DNA of 64,000 nucleotides from Myxacorys chilensis ATA2-1-KO14 (GCA_019359275.1 JAHHHP010000004.1:62001-126000), one strand, 5' to 3'. Counted from the first letter of the stretch, positions 48,653 to 57,380 are shown. Made by a program: numbers and translations. The notes: a model not told the origin generated them from the letters alone.

Positions 48653-48684
48653 AAAAAAAAGGTGGCACGAAGTACTGTGCCACC
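48653..48684 (-). terminator. Minus-strand terminator of the membrane protein gene at 48849
   Basis: GGTGGCAC (48661-48668) pairs with GTGCCACC (48677-48684) around an 8-base loop. Read on the minus strand the stem is followed by eight Ts (48653-48660). It may also serve plmA from the other side. Confidence 0.85.
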
Positions 48685-48848
48685 TAGTCACCTTCACCTA
48701 CAAATTTGGCGTCTCCTCATTCTGCTCAACGATTAGCGTTTTCTTCGCCAACGTTTACAGCTTGATCAGCTTCAGAATTTGATTGGCATTATGTATACTA
48801 CTTTACCGTTTTAACTCGTAAACGAGCATAAGAAAGATTAAGACTGGG

Positions 48849-49544
48849 CTAGTTAGATGACTGAGCTAATAGATGGGCGCAGATATCATGCGAATCCCAT
48901 TGCAGTTCTGCAAGGAGCAGCGCACTAAATCCAATCAGAACGCCTGTCACAACGAATTGCCACGCTCCGACATAGGGAAGGACTGCAATTCCGGCAAGGT
49001 GCATTAGACCCATTAGGCTGAATGCGCGCGATCGCATCTTCCAGCTACTGTAGAAATACCCGATTGCGTTCAGCACCAGCCAGATTGCACAAAGAGAAGC
49101 GAGAACCTGTCCCCAACCCAAGAAAATACTTAAATCTGTAATGACGATACCAAGCGTCATCAGCCAAGCCCAAGCACTCACCACTTGACTGATGGGTTCA
49201 ACGGTTCGCCAAACGTGCGATCGCTCTACCATAACGACCGTGCCTGCTAACGTTAGCACCGACCAGAGAATCGCCTGAGTACTCCAGTCAATCAAGGCAA
49301 ACTGAGCCGTAAAAAAAATAATCGCAGAAATGATGCCCCACAAGAAGCACGCTTGATCGATGCTTGTGTAAAAGGTTGAAATGATAACTGTGTTGCCTAG
49401 CTGCCAATGAATGCGCCACAGTCCAGGTAAATCTTCAATTTCATAAGCAGATTGCTTTCGTCGTAAGAGGGGGAGGTCGTCACTAAAAAAATTATTTCTA
49501 TTAAAAAGCAGGTCTTGAACCATTCGCTTAACATTACTTAGCAA
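48849..49544 (-). CDS. Polytopic membrane protein of unknown function
   Basis: A 231-residue protein. A cytoplasmic N-terminal part (ENDLP-like SDDLPLLRRKQSAYEIEDLP) is followed by about six hydrophobic segments, for example ACFLWGIISAIIFFTAQFAL, AILWSVLTLAGTVVMV, WAWLMTLGIVITDLSIFLGW and WQFVVTGVLIGFSALLLAEL. I do not recognise a family. It has its own terminator and stands apart, so it is likely monocistronic. Confidence 0.65.
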   Translation of the reverse strand: MLSNVKRMVQDLLFNRNNFFSDDLPLLRRKQSAYEIEDLPGLWRIHWQLGNTVIISTFYTSIDQACFLWGIISAIIFFTAQFALIDWSTQAILWSVLTLAGTVVMVERSHVWRTVEPISQVVSAWAWLMTLGIVITDLSIFLGWGQVLASLCAIWLVLNAIGYFYSSWKMRSRAFSLMGLMHLAGIAVLPYVGAWQFVVTGVLIGFSALLLAELQWDSHDICAHLLAQSSN

Positions 49545-49748
49545 TTATTCTAAGCATACGACACGATCGCTTCAGCTGAGGTGTGAAGTAGAGCAAATGT
49601 GCCTAAAGGAATTGCTGAGAAACTAAATCGCTCGAAAAAATCACGTTTCTACTTTGTTTTTATCACCGTTGCAAGCCGTATTTCGCTCACGTATTTTTCC
49701 CAGTAGTAATACTGATTTCATTCACTAATAGACAAAATCCCATAAGTA

Positions 49749-49773
49749 AGGGGCACGGCGCTGCCGTGCCCCT
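49749..49773 (-). terminator. GC-rich hairpin after the YghA-like dehydrogenase
   Basis: AGGGGCACGGC (49749-49759) pairs perfectly with 49763-49773, an 11-bp stem and 3-base loop, 22 bp past the stop of the minus-strand gene ending at 49795. This type of GGGGCACGGC hairpin is frequent in cyanobacterial intergenic regions. Confidence 0.75.
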
Positions 49774-49794
49774 ATCGAATTGCATTCGATCGCG

Positions 49795-50655
49795 TTATCC
49801 ATTTACAACATTGCCACCATTAGGATGTAAGATTTGACCCGTCATGTAGCTAGAGTCATCAGACGCAAGAAACACGTAAGAGGGGGCTACTTCTTCGGGT
49901 TGTCCCGCCCGCTGCATCGGTACTTGCTGACCAAAGCTTTTCACTTTGTCTTCGGGAAAAGTTGAAGGAATCAGAGGCGTCCAAATCGGGCCTGGCGCGA
50001 CTCCATTTACACGAATACCCTTCTCTACTAGAGATTGAGAGAGAGACCGAGTAAAAGCAACGATCGCACCCTTGGTTGAAGAATAATCCAGTAGCGTTGA
50101 GTTGCCTTGATATGCGGTAACAGATGTGGTGTTGATGATCTTGCTGCCTGATTGCAAATGAGGCATCGCCGCTTTGGTCATAAAAAACATGGCGAAGATA
50201 TTGGTACGGAAGGTACGCTCTAGCTGCTCTGCCGTAATATCTTCAATGTTGTTCTGAGGGTGCTGCTCTGCGGCGTTGTTCACGAGAATATCTAGATGTT
50301 CAAACTGATCGATCGTTTTCTGAACGGCTTGCTTACAGAACGCTTCGTCACCGACATCACCTGCGATCGCAAGACACTGCCGCCCTTCCTGCTCAACGAG
50401 TCGAACCGTTTCCTTGGCGTCGTCATGCTCGTTGAGATACACGATCGCTACATCCGCTCCTTCTTTGGCAAAGAAAATAGAAACTGCGCGACCAATGCCG
50501 CTATCGCCTCCTGTAATCAGCGCAACGTTATTGAGTAACTTGTTGCTGCCAGTGTATTTAGAATCTGTACTCCGTGGTGTTGGATCCATTTCTGATTCCA
50601 ATCCAGGCCGCTGGTCTTGGTGTTGCTTTGGCTGTAGTTGTTCTGATTGTGTCAT
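49795..50655 (-). CDS. SDR-family oxidoreductase, YghA-like
   Basis: A 286-residue protein with a 40-residue hydrophilic N-terminal extension (MTQSEQLQPKQHQDQRPGLE), typical of the YghA/general-stress SDR group. The Rossmann motif is NVALITGGDSGIGRAVSIFF, followed by the NNAA motif, catalytic NTTSVTAYQG and YSSTKGAIVAFTRSL. Such enzymes reduce aldehydes or sugars with NADPH, often under stress; the substrate is unknown. It is a single gene flanked by its own terminator and the next gene's hairpin. Confidence 0.9.
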   Translation of the reverse strand: MTQSEQLQPKQHQDQRPGLESEMDPTPRSTDSKYTGSNKLLNNVALITGGDSGIGRAVSIFFAKEGADVAIVYLNEHDDAKETVRLVEQEGRQCLAIAGDVGDEAFCKQAVQKTIDQFEHLDILVNNAAEQHPQNNIEDITAEQLERTFRTNIFAMFFMTKAAMPHLQSGSKIINTTSVTAYQGNSTLLDYSSTKGAIVAFTRSLSQSLVEKGIRVNGVAPGPIWTPLIPSTFPEDKVKSFGQQVPMQRAGQPEEVAPSYVFLASDDSSYMTGQILHPNGGNVVNG

Positions 50656-50718
50656 TGCCTTTTCCTAGCATCGCTACAACTTTTTTATTACTGAGACAAA
50701 TTTGTTATTGAAACAGAA

Positions 50719-50754
50719 ACGGGCCACATCGTAGAGTTTCTACAACATGGCCCG
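50719..50754 (-). terminator. Long hairpin after the small hydrophilic gene
   Basis: ACGGGCCACATCGTAGA (50719-50735) pairs with 50738-50754 with one or two mismatches and a tight loop. It ends the minus-strand gene that finishes at 50770 and precedes the YghA-like gene. Confidence 0.8.
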
Positions 50755-50769
50755 TCCTAAAATCACACT

Positions 50770-51126
50770 CTATCGCCAAACCCGATTGCCATCCTCATCA
50801 ATTCGCGCTTGACGAATCACGTCAGAAATCTCTTCTGCATCTTTGACATGGTGGAGGGCTTTCTTCTCACCATCCGGCTCATCAACCACAAAATATTCCG
50901 GTACAACAATGTGGTCGCCTGTAATGTCCGGCGCGTCAACTGCGACCTGTTTTGCCTTTTCTTCCACCGATTGATTTGAATCGATGCGATCGCCAGGGTT
51001 AGACGCTAGAGTTTCTTTATCCAACTCTCGTTTTTGATCAAGCTTTTGTTTAGGATCGACCTCTTCAGACGTCATCGGTTGATTAATACCCGGTTCGTTA
51101 TAAGCAGGTTTTGCATCTTGATTCAT
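50770..51126 (-). CDS. Small hydrophilic protein, possibly stress related
   Basis: A 118-residue acidic protein without membrane or cysteine residues, rich in Asp, Glu, Lys and Gln, probably disordered in its first half (MNQDAKPAYNEPGINQPMTS). The second half has HIVVPEYFVVDEPDGEKKAL and ISDVIRQARIDEDGNRVWR. I do not recognise a family. It lies next to a stress-type SDR and a DUF2231 membrane protein, which hints at a stress group; this is inference. Confidence 0.55.
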   Translation of the reverse strand: MNQDAKPAYNEPGINQPMTSEEVDPKQKLDQKRELDKETLASNPGDRIDSNQSVEEKAKQVAVDAPDITGDHIVVPEYFVVDEPDGEKKALHHVKDAEEISDVIRQARIDEDGNRVWR

Positions 51127-51161
51127 AATTTTTACCCTTTAAACATCAATATGGTAAATGC

Positions 51162-51190
51162 TAAAAAAAAAGAGGCATTAATGCCTCTTT
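51162..51190 (-). terminator. Perfect palindromic terminator of the DUF2231 gene
   Basis: AAAGAGGCAT and ATGCCTCTTT around TA form a 22-bp perfect palindrome at 51169-51190. On the minus strand it is followed by nine Ts. It ends the gene that finishes at 51291. Confidence 0.85.
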
Positions 51191-51290
51191 CATATGAAGT
51201 AATCTTGAATAGGTCAAAAGCATGACAAATGACCACACACAGACTACTCACTTTAGCTAATGACTTTGGGTTGGCTAGTTACTTTGGGAA

Positions 51291-51821
51291 CTAGCGTAGC
51301 GTCGGCTTGCCGTTAGGACCGTTACCAATAACAGCGACTTTGTGACGATAGATTAGTTCTGCACCATACCAGCCCGTTACACCTAATAGCGCTGCTACAA
51401 ACAGAGAGATTAAAATTCCAGTAGGTACGACGTGACCAATTGGATCATCCCAACGGAGCCAAAGATTTGCAGACGACAACGCTAGCGCAGCAATATTGCC
51501 CACCATGTGTGCCCAGCCTGCGCTGTGTTCGCGTACCCGACCGATTCTCAAAAAGTCGCTCATGCCTGTAGCTGCCGCAACAAGACCACTAACGAGACCC
51601 GCTAGGAGTAGCCAGAAAGAGGCTCTTGCCCAGAATTCATCCTGCACAAAGAAGTAGGCAGCGTCGGTTAACAAAGTGCCCGTTAAAAACGCGATCGGGA
51701 ACGTCACAATTAAGGGATGCAGCGGATGTTTTGCGATGTGAACAGTACTAGGTACACCACTATCGAGGTATTCCGCTTCATCACTTTCAACTAACAGGGG
51801 AATATTGGGAGTCTCAGGCAT
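51291..51821 (-). CDS. DUF2231 membrane protein
   Basis: A 176-residue protein. The motif HIAKHPLHPLIVTFPIAFLTG is the DUF2231 signature, followed by four membrane helices (LLTDAAYFFV, FWLLLAGLVSGLVAAATGM, HMVGNIAALALSS, GILISLFVAALLGVTGWYGA). The family is found near heme or copper proteins in some bacteria, but its function is unknown. The gene has its own strong terminator and lies 37 bp from the DUF2993 gene start side, so a shared transcript from that gene is possible. Confidence 0.82.
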   Translation of the reverse strand: MPETPNIPLLVESDEAEYLDSGVPSTVHIAKHPLHPLIVTFPIAFLTGTLLTDAAYFFVQDEFWARASFWLLLAGLVSGLVAAATGMSDFLRIGRVREHSAGWAHMVGNIAALALSSANLWLRWDDPIGHVVPTGILISLFVAALLGVTGWYGAELIYRHKVAVIGNGPNGKPTLR

Positions 51822-51858
51822 TGTGTTCTCCTAAAGAGCTTATAAGCATAATTTATCC

Positions 51859-52590
51859 TTAGGATGAAGGAAACTGCTCAATATGCGCCTCTGACTGAAG
51901 AACGAGTTTGCCGGTTTGCACATCTAATTTCTTTAGCCGAAGGGACATGCCTTCAAGCTCAAAGTTTCGCAGATCTAACAATTCGCTGGCTTGCTGTAGC
52001 AAGGCGTCGGTCAACTCGGGCGATAATTCTTGTCCATCAGCGTATTGCACATCTCCTAAAACAACTTTCTGACCCGCTTCCCCAATCTTTGGAATGGCGG
52101 TGAAAGAAACCTGCTTCTTCTCGTTAGAATTCTGCAAGATCACGTCTGTACTAAGAGCGACTTTGCCTTCGCCCGGCAATCCAAACTTAAGGCTTCGAGT
52201 ATCAACTGTGGCTAGTTCTCCATTCACATGCACATCAAGATTTTGCATTTTAGCTCCCACGAAGTCGGAACTAAAAGCGCGATTGATGTCTGACTCTAGC
52301 AACGTCACAATGGTTTCGGCGTCTGTCGGCTGAGTTAACTCGACCTTGCCAAAGGCAACACTAAGCGGATTAATCGAAACACTTCCGGTCTGTAGCTCCA
52401 TTTCCTCAATTCGGAGGTCTTGCTGCATGACCATGCCTTCTCCTTTGATAGAGACCTGATCAACGTTGCCAGACATTGCCTTTAAGGGGTCAGTTTTGAT
52501 TTCAACTTCTACGTCTTCAACTTCGTCAAGTTGGCTCTTGATTCCAATTTCTGCGGCTTTGTTGATCGCCTGCTCACCTAAGTCCGGCAT
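51859..52590 (-). CDS. DUF2993 (LmeA-like) protein
   Basis: A 243-residue protein starting MPDLGEQAINKAAEIGIKSQ, followed by VEIKTDPLKAMSGNVDQVSI and repeated beta-rich segments (KVALSTDVILQN, LRLKKLDVQTGKLVLQ). This is the DUF2993 family, whose mycobacterial member LmeA binds phospholipid. No signal peptide is visible from this start, so location is unclear. The function is inferred from the family only. It is followed 37 bp later by the DUF2231 gene. Confidence 0.8.
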   Translation of the reverse strand: MPDLGEQAINKAAEIGIKSQLDEVEDVEVEIKTDPLKAMSGNVDQVSIKGEGMVMQQDLRIEEMELQTGSVSINPLSVAFGKVELTQPTDAETIVTLLESDINRAFSSDFVGAKMQNLDVHVNGELATVDTRSLKFGLPGEGKVALSTDVILQNSNEKKQVSFTAIPKIGEAGQKVVLGDVQYADGQELSPELTDALLQQASELLDLRNFELEGMSLRLKKLDVQTGKLVLQSEAHIEQFPSS

Positions 52591-52918
52591 ACCTGTCCTC
52601 TCGTAGTGTCCTATGGCGCTACTTTAGGTCATACCTAGAAGGATTGTATCTGTACGGTGAGGGAGAGACCATGCGATCGCGCTCTACCTTTGCGTAGAAA
52701 ACGTTACTTTGCAGAAGATGGAAGCTTACATGCTTTCACTGCAATAGTTACGAAGACTAAGACGAGTGAGGAACGACTTGGTAAGTTCATCATTTTGCTA
52801 GATGAGATCACTGAGGGCTTTGCTGTTGCTCTTATGCATCCGAGCGAGTTTCTGCTCCTCACCATCTGATCTCATGAGTTCATCTCCAATTCCCATCTCA
52901 ATATAGGATTCCACAGCG
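52591..52918. other. Gene-free stretch between the DUF2993 gene and ssb
   Basis: No supported gene in 328 bp. A 70-residue plus-strand open frame is not recognisable. HIP1-like GCGATCGC is present. Confidence 0.5.
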
Positions 52919-53362
52919 TTAGAAAGGAATGTCATCAAGTTCGGGTTGATCGACTGGGGCAGGTGCAGCAGGTGCTTTTGTGGCTTTGGGCTTAGCTGCG
53001 GGAGGAGCGCTTGGAGCAGGCGCAGGCGCAGATGCACTGGAAACCGATCCAATTGATGCTCCATCTAAGCTGTAGATTTTCTGAATTGTCAACTCTGCCC
53101 GCTTCTCCTTAAAGCCTTCAGGACGATCGACCGTGTTCATGCCAAGCCGACCTTCAAGAATGACGCGATCGCCTTGGTGATAGTTACCTTGAATCTCTTG
53201 CGCCATGTTGCCCCACCCTACCGCTTTTACCGTAGCGGGTGGATCTTCAGGGCGCAGCCCCGCAAATTGCACCTGCATTTCGGTGAGCGGGGTTTGATTG
53301 TCAGAGGTGTAGCGCAGTTGGGGTTCGTCAATGATTTCGGCGAGAAGAATGCAGCTATTCAT
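52919..53362 (-). CDS. ssb: Single-stranded DNA-binding protein
   Basis: A 147-residue protein. An OB fold covers residues 1-100 (MNSCILLAEIIDEPQLRYTS, VKAVGWGNMAQEIQGNYHQG, DRVILEGRLGMNTVD). An Ala/Pro-rich tail ends in DDIPF, the classic acidic SSB tip that binds repair and replication partners. It binds ssDNA during replication and repair. The fold differs from canonical SSB in sequence, and cyanobacteria often carry two SSB types, so this may be the second. It is a single gene. Confidence 0.87.
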   Translation of the reverse strand: MNSCILLAEIIDEPQLRYTSDNQTPLTEMQVQFAGLRPEDPPATVKAVGWGNMAQEIQGNYHQGDRVILEGRLGMNTVDRPEGFKEKRAELTIQKIYSLDGASIGSVSSASAPAPAPSAPPAAKPKATKAPAAPAPVDQPELDDIPF

Positions 53363-53467
53363 AGGACGATACGGGGATGGGTGAATGGAGTCAAAATCGC
53401 AAGCGTTTATTCTACTGCCTATTGCGTAGTTCTATTCTACAAATTTCAGCCCCAAACCTAGGAGAAA

Positions 53468-56008
53468 CTAGTACACTTTTTCTACCCGAATCTCTTCCAC
53501 ACCCTGTTCGTGATAGACAAATTCTTGCACCCGCAGCCGATATTCTCTCAGCGTTTCATCCACCCAACCGCGATCACTGCTATTGGCGTAAATGTGAACC
53601 ACGGGTTCACCTGCATCGGGCAAAATCAAGACCCAGCTATCGCGCTGATGATTGAAAATCTTCACTCCGTCAATCAATTCCAAATCTTCAGTCGGATGAG
53701 TTTCGACCAAGTGCCGCATCAGCGCACCTTTGACCGTCCAAGGACAGCGCACTGAGTAGGCTTTGTGAGAGACACGCGGACACTCAGAGCGAATTTCTGC
53801 GAGAGTACGTTCCTGCAATGTCAGCGTTTCAATCAGCTTGGCAATGCAAAACATGGCATCAAAACCGGGATGCAGCTGCGGAAAGATAAAGCCCATTTCT
53901 CCACTGCCTCCCAGCACTGTATTGGAGTTGGAGTAACAGGTTTCCATCAAGGAGGTGGGATTCGCCTTTGTACGAATAACTTTGGCATCGTGGCGACGAG
54001 CAATCATCTCGACTGCACTAGAGGCATGAACTGGAACGACAACCGTACCCCGCGGATTTGAGGTGAGAATCATATCGACCATGAGCGCCGTTAACGTCTC
54101 TCCGCGAATCGGGCTGCCCGTTTCATCCACTAGAATCAACTGCTCTCCGTTTGCCGACACCTGAACGCCAAAGGTAGCTTTCAGGGCTTCTACCACGTGT
54201 CCTAACTGATTCAGCAGACTTTCTCGATCGGCGATCGTGGGAGCCGTTTGGGTCAAGCTGGCATTCAGCACCACCGCATCACAGCCAAACTTAGCGAGGA
54301 GTTGCGGCAACACGGCTCCTGACACAGCGTAGGCATAGTCAATCACAACTTTTGAACTACTGTGCTGAACGGCTTTGAGATTGAGATGCTTTTCAAAGCC
54401 ACGACTGTAAAGCTCGATCGCGTGATTCACAGTCGCAACGTTGCCAATTTCTTGAATCGGGGCACGCCGAAAATCTTCCTTAAAAAATGCGCCCTCAATT
54501 TTCTTTTCTGCCCCTTTGGATAAATTGATGCCTTTTGGGTTGAAAAATTCGATCAAAATATGATCAGATTTGTCAGGGTGAACGCGGACATGAATGCCGC
54601 CCGCAACGCCCAACGTCGGAGCGACAGAACGAGCGACGGGAATGGAGGTCGCTTCTAGATTCTGAACATGGATGCCAACCGACATTAATCCGGCAATCAG
54701 CGATCGCGACACCATCCGCGAAATGGTGCGTTGATCTCGCGAGACCGACACTTGCGATCCGGGCTTTAAGGTTGAGCCATACGCCGCGCCTAACTTGACC
54801 GCAAACTCTGGACTCACATCAACGTTTGCTAAGCCTGAAACGCCACGTTGCCCAAACAAATTGCGATGCGCTGTGTATCCCCAAATCAGGTTGGTGTTTA
54901 AGGTTGCGCCTGATTCAACGCTTTTACTGGGCCACACGCGCACTTGGGGACTGATGAGCGCTTCTTCTCCCACACTGGAAAGCGATCCGACGATCGCACC
55001 CTCTAGCACATGTGCCCGCCGATCAATTCTCGCCCCGCGTGCTACGACGCAGGCCCGCAAATTGACCTCATCGCCAATCATTGCGCCATTGCAAATAATC
55101 GGACGCTTTAGATCGGCATCTGCTCCGATCGTCACGTTGTCGCCGATCGCGGTTCCGGCATCAATGGTAACTCTTGACCCAATCCGACAATTATTGCCAA
55201 TGATGGCGGGCGTTTCGATCTTGGCGGTGGAATCGATAAAGGTGTTTTCGCCTACCCATAATCCGGGCGATCGTTCGGTGTAGACAAAGTTTAAATTCAC
55301 TTTGCGCAATAGTCCGTCATACTGCGCTTCCCGGTAGGCATCTAAATGTCCAACATCACACCAGTACCCATCGGCAATATAGCCAAACATCGGTTCGTTT
55401 TTCGCAAGCAGAATGGGAAACAGATCCTTGGAAAAATCGGCTTCTTGATTGGGGGGCAGATACTCCAACACTTCAGGCTCAAGAATGTAAATGCCTGTAT
55501 TTACGGTGTCCGAGAACACTTCGCTGGTGGACGGTTTTTCTAAGAAGCGGCTAATTCGATAGTTTTCATCGGTGATTACAACACCGAACTCGATCGGGTT
55601 GGGAACACGCGTGAGAACGATCGTGGCTTTTGATCCTTTGCGCTGGTGAAACTCGATCGCGGCACTGAGATCAAAATCGGTGATGCTATCGCCACTGATG
55701 ACCAGAAAGGTTCCGTCTAATAATTCAATGATGTTTCTGACACAGCCTGCGGTTCCGAGGGGCTGGTCTTCTTCAACCGCATAGGTTATCTGTACCCCAA
55801 AGTCGCTCCCATCCTGGAAGTAGTCGCGCATGACATCGGGCAAGTAATGCAGCGTCGCAATAACCTCTCGAATTCGATGTCGTTTTAATAGATTGATAAT
55901 ATGCTCTGCAATGGGGCGATTAAGGATCGGAACCATTGGTTTTGGCAGATCGCACGTTAGCGGTCGAAGTCGCGTTCCTGAACCACCTGCCATTAGCACT
56001 GCTCGCAT
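53468..56008 (-). CDS. Sugar-1-phosphate nucleotidyltransferase fused to a degenerate phosphomannomutase domain
   Basis: An 846-residue protein. Residues 1-230 are a nucleotidyltransferase (MRAVLMAGGSGTRLRPLTCD, LPKPMVPILNRP, FLVISGDSITDFDLS). Left-handed beta-helix repeats follow (about 250-370, IETPAIIGNNCRIGSRVTID). Residues 380-846 are phosphomannomutase-like. The mutase active-site serine loop (normally TASHNP) reads GGIHVRVHPDKSDHILIEFF (about 470), and the metal loop (normally DGDGDR) reads SANGEQ (about 618). The second half is thus probably inactive. The first half likely makes GDP-mannose or another NDP-sugar for polysaccharides. It is transcribed toward ssb. Confidence 0.88.
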   Translation of the reverse strand: MRAVLMAGGSGTRLRPLTCDLPKPMVPILNRPIAEHIINLLKRHRIREVIATLHYLPDVMRDYFQDGSDFGVQITYAVEEDQPLGTAGCVRNIIELLDGTFLVISGDSITDFDLSAAIEFHQRKGSKATIVLTRVPNPIEFGVVITDENYRISRFLEKPSTSEVFSDTVNTGIYILEPEVLEYLPPNQEADFSKDLFPILLAKNEPMFGYIADGYWCDVGHLDAYREAQYDGLLRKVNLNFVYTERSPGLWVGENTFIDSTAKIETPAIIGNNCRIGSRVTIDAGTAIGDNVTIGADADLKRPIICNGAMIGDEVNLRACVVARGARIDRRAHVLEGAIVGSLSSVGEEALISPQVRVWPSKSVESGATLNTNLIWGYTAHRNLFGQRGVSGLANVDVSPEFAVKLGAAYGSTLKPGSQVSVSRDQRTISRMVSRSLIAGLMSVGIHVQNLEATSIPVARSVAPTLGVAGGIHVRVHPDKSDHILIEFFNPKGINLSKGAEKKIEGAFFKEDFRRAPIQEIGNVATVNHAIELYSRGFEKHLNLKAVQHSSSKVVIDYAYAVSGAVLPQLLAKFGCDAVVLNASLTQTAPTIADRESLLNQLGHVVEALKATFGVQVSANGEQLILVDETGSPIRGETLTALMVDMILTSNPRGTVVVPVHASSAVEMIARRHDAKVIRTKANPTSLMETCYSNSNTVLGGSGEMGFIFPQLHPGFDAMFCIAKLIETLTLQERTLAEIRSECPRVSHKAYSVRCPWTVKGALMRHLVETHPTEDLELIDGVKIFNHQRDSWVLILPDAGEPVVHIYANSSDRGWVDETLREYRLRVQEFVYHEQGVEEIRVEKVY

Positions 56009-56167
56009 ATTGTCTCCTTGTAGGTGCGCGTTTAACTTATAGAGAGGTAAAGATCTATCTAATAGAGAGATGAAGATCTAGAAGTAGAGATCAAAGAGAG
56101 GTAGAGATTAAGGTCAGCAGGTTGAAGGCAAATTCCTGCGGTAGCTTCTCTCACCTGCTCCAATCCA

Positions 56168-56211
56168 TGGTTTTATGCGGCAGTCTTTATGGTTTTATGT
56201 GGCAGTCTTTA
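56168..56211 (+). repeat. 22-bp tandem duplication
   Basis: Two copies differing by one base: TGGTTTTATGCGGCAGTCTT in the first, T for C at the eleventh position in the second. It lies about 200 bp upstream of the sugar nucleotidyltransferase start and 308 bp before the small membrane gene. Confidence 0.88.
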
Positions 56212-56421
56212 ATAGTGTCCTACTAAAGTCAAAAGTCTGATATCTGCCAAGAGACAAAATCTGGCGTGTTCTTAGCCTTATCTCACCCTGCCTGACGTTA
56301 TCTAGTCTTGAATCTAACAATTTTATTAGAAGTTTGATTGGTTTACGGTGTATAACCCTTGATTAGCAAGGTGTGATTTGTCATCCTCTACCAGTATGCA
56401 AATTAGGATTGCTAAAATTTA

Positions 56422-56477
56422 AAGAACGTTCTGCGCTAATCGCACATTGAAGAACGTTGTGCGCTTGCCGCACAGTG
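56422..56477 (+). repeat. 28-bp tandem repeat with internal stems
   Basis: AAGAACGTT[C/G]TGCGCT... occurs twice in direct tandem. Each copy has a short stem (TGTGCG/CGCACA in the second). It is placed 41 bp before the start of the small membrane protein gene. Confidence 0.85.
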
Positions 56478-56518
56478 CAAAATAGTGCAAATTCTGAAGG
56501 AACCGCGAGGGTTAGAAG

Positions 56519-56695
56519 ATGAACTTTCTTGTTTTTTCATTACTGGTCGTGTATGTGGTCGGTGCGTTCAAGTTCTGGTCGGGCTTTCGACGCACTAATT
56601 TTAGTCAAGGAAAGCTGTATTTGACGGCATTGTGGCCCGTTCTGGTGTTGAATAAGTCTTACCGTCAGAATTTTACCAAAGCACTGAAGGGCTAA
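56519..56695 (+). CDS. 58-residue membrane protein
   Basis: A short gene: MNFLVFSLLVVYVVGAFKFW, then SGFRRTNFSQGKLYLTALWP and a basic end KSYRQNFTKALKG. One hydrophobic segment (3-19) and a second weaker one (36-50). GAGGG lies upstream at 56505-56511. The family is unknown to me, though the pattern looks like small cyanobacterial membrane proteins. It is followed 4 bp later by the methyltransferase. Confidence 0.72.
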   Translation: MNFLVFSLLVVYVVGAFKFWSGFRRTNFSQGKLYLTALWPVLVLNKSYRQNFTKALKG

Positions 56696-56699
56696 GACG

Positions 56700-57380
56700 T
56701 TGCAACAATCACTAGACTGGCAAACGCAAATTAGTGCGGTTGCCGATCGCTTTAATCGAGAATATCGAGGTGAGTCAGCGAATCTGCCGGACGAGGTTCA
56801 GGCGATGCCTATCTTTCGAGAACGGGTGTCAGGGTTGCTGCAAGCAAAGCTCACCTCTCCGTTTTGGCAGCTTGCTCAGCCTCAGAAGAACCAGCATTGT
56901 CTCGACATTGGCTGCGGGGTTAGTTTTCTGATTTACGATTGGCGGGACTGGAACGCTTTTTTCTATGGTCAGGAAGTTAGCACCGTGGCTCGTGAGGCAT
57001 TGAATGCTCGTGCCCCGCAGCTAAACTCAAAGTTGTTCAAAGGCGTCAAACTTGGCGCAGCCCACGATTTGCAGTACGAGGCAAAGCAGTTTGATCTGGC
57101 GATCGCGACCGGATTCAGTTGCTATTACCCGCTTGACTATTGGAAGTTAGTACTATCTGAGGTTAAACGAGTCCTCAAAACGGGCGGCATTTTCGTGTTC
57201 GACGTATTAAACCCGGATGCCGAACTTGCGGAAAGTTGGGCAATTTTGGAAACCTATTCCAACGCAGAAGTCTTTCTAGAGCCGCTAGACGAGTGGCGGA
57301 AAATGATTGGCTCTGAAGGTGGAAAGATTTTGAAAACGCACTCGGGTGAACTGTTTGAACTCTACAAAGTGTCGTTTTGA
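56700..57380 (+). CDS. Class I SAM-dependent methyltransferase, TTG start
   Basis: A 226-residue protein from a TTG at 56700, with AAGG about 10 bases before it and no earlier start in frame after the stop at 56685. Motif I is NQHCLDIGCGVSFLIYDW (about 73-88), followed by the acidic region of motif II and YYPLDYWKLVLSEVKRVLKTG with FVFDVLNPD, a typical Rossmann methyltransferase. No substrate-recognition feature is obvious. Its stop overlaps the TTG of cobK by four bases (TTGA), so it is coupled to it. A role in corrinoid or other small-molecule methylation is plausible by context. Confidence 0.85.
   Translation: MQQSLDWQTQISAVADRFNREYRGESANLPDEVQAMPIFRERVSGLLQAKLTSPFWQLAQPQKNQHCLDIGCGVSFLIYDWRDWNAFFYGQEVSTVAREALNARAPQLNSKLFKGVKLGAAHDLQYEAKQFDLAIATGFSCYYPLDYWKLVLSEVKRVLKTGGIFVFDVLNPDAELAESWAILETYSNAEVFLEPLDEWRKMIGSEGGKILKTHSGELFELYKVSF

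Larger units (their letters stand above)
56009..56518. other. Gene-free 510-bp region with two repeat pairs
   Basis: No gene. A 22-bp direct repeat (TGGTTTTATGYGGCAGTCTT type) occurs in tandem at 56168-56189 and 56190-56211. A 28-bp direct repeat is in tandem at 56422-56449 and 56450-56477 (23/28 identical), each with an internal stem of the TGCG/CGCA type. AGAGAGGTAAAGATCT-like purine stretches lie at 56039-56110. Confidence 0.6.

Noticed and set aside
52657-52869. 70-residue plus-strand frame between the DUF2993 gene and ssb
   Set aside because: Sequence is not recognisable and has no clear start signal; probably chance.
56478-56700. Cobalamin riboswitch for the cobK operon
   Set aside because: No B12-box-like sequence is seen in the leader or upstream repeats.
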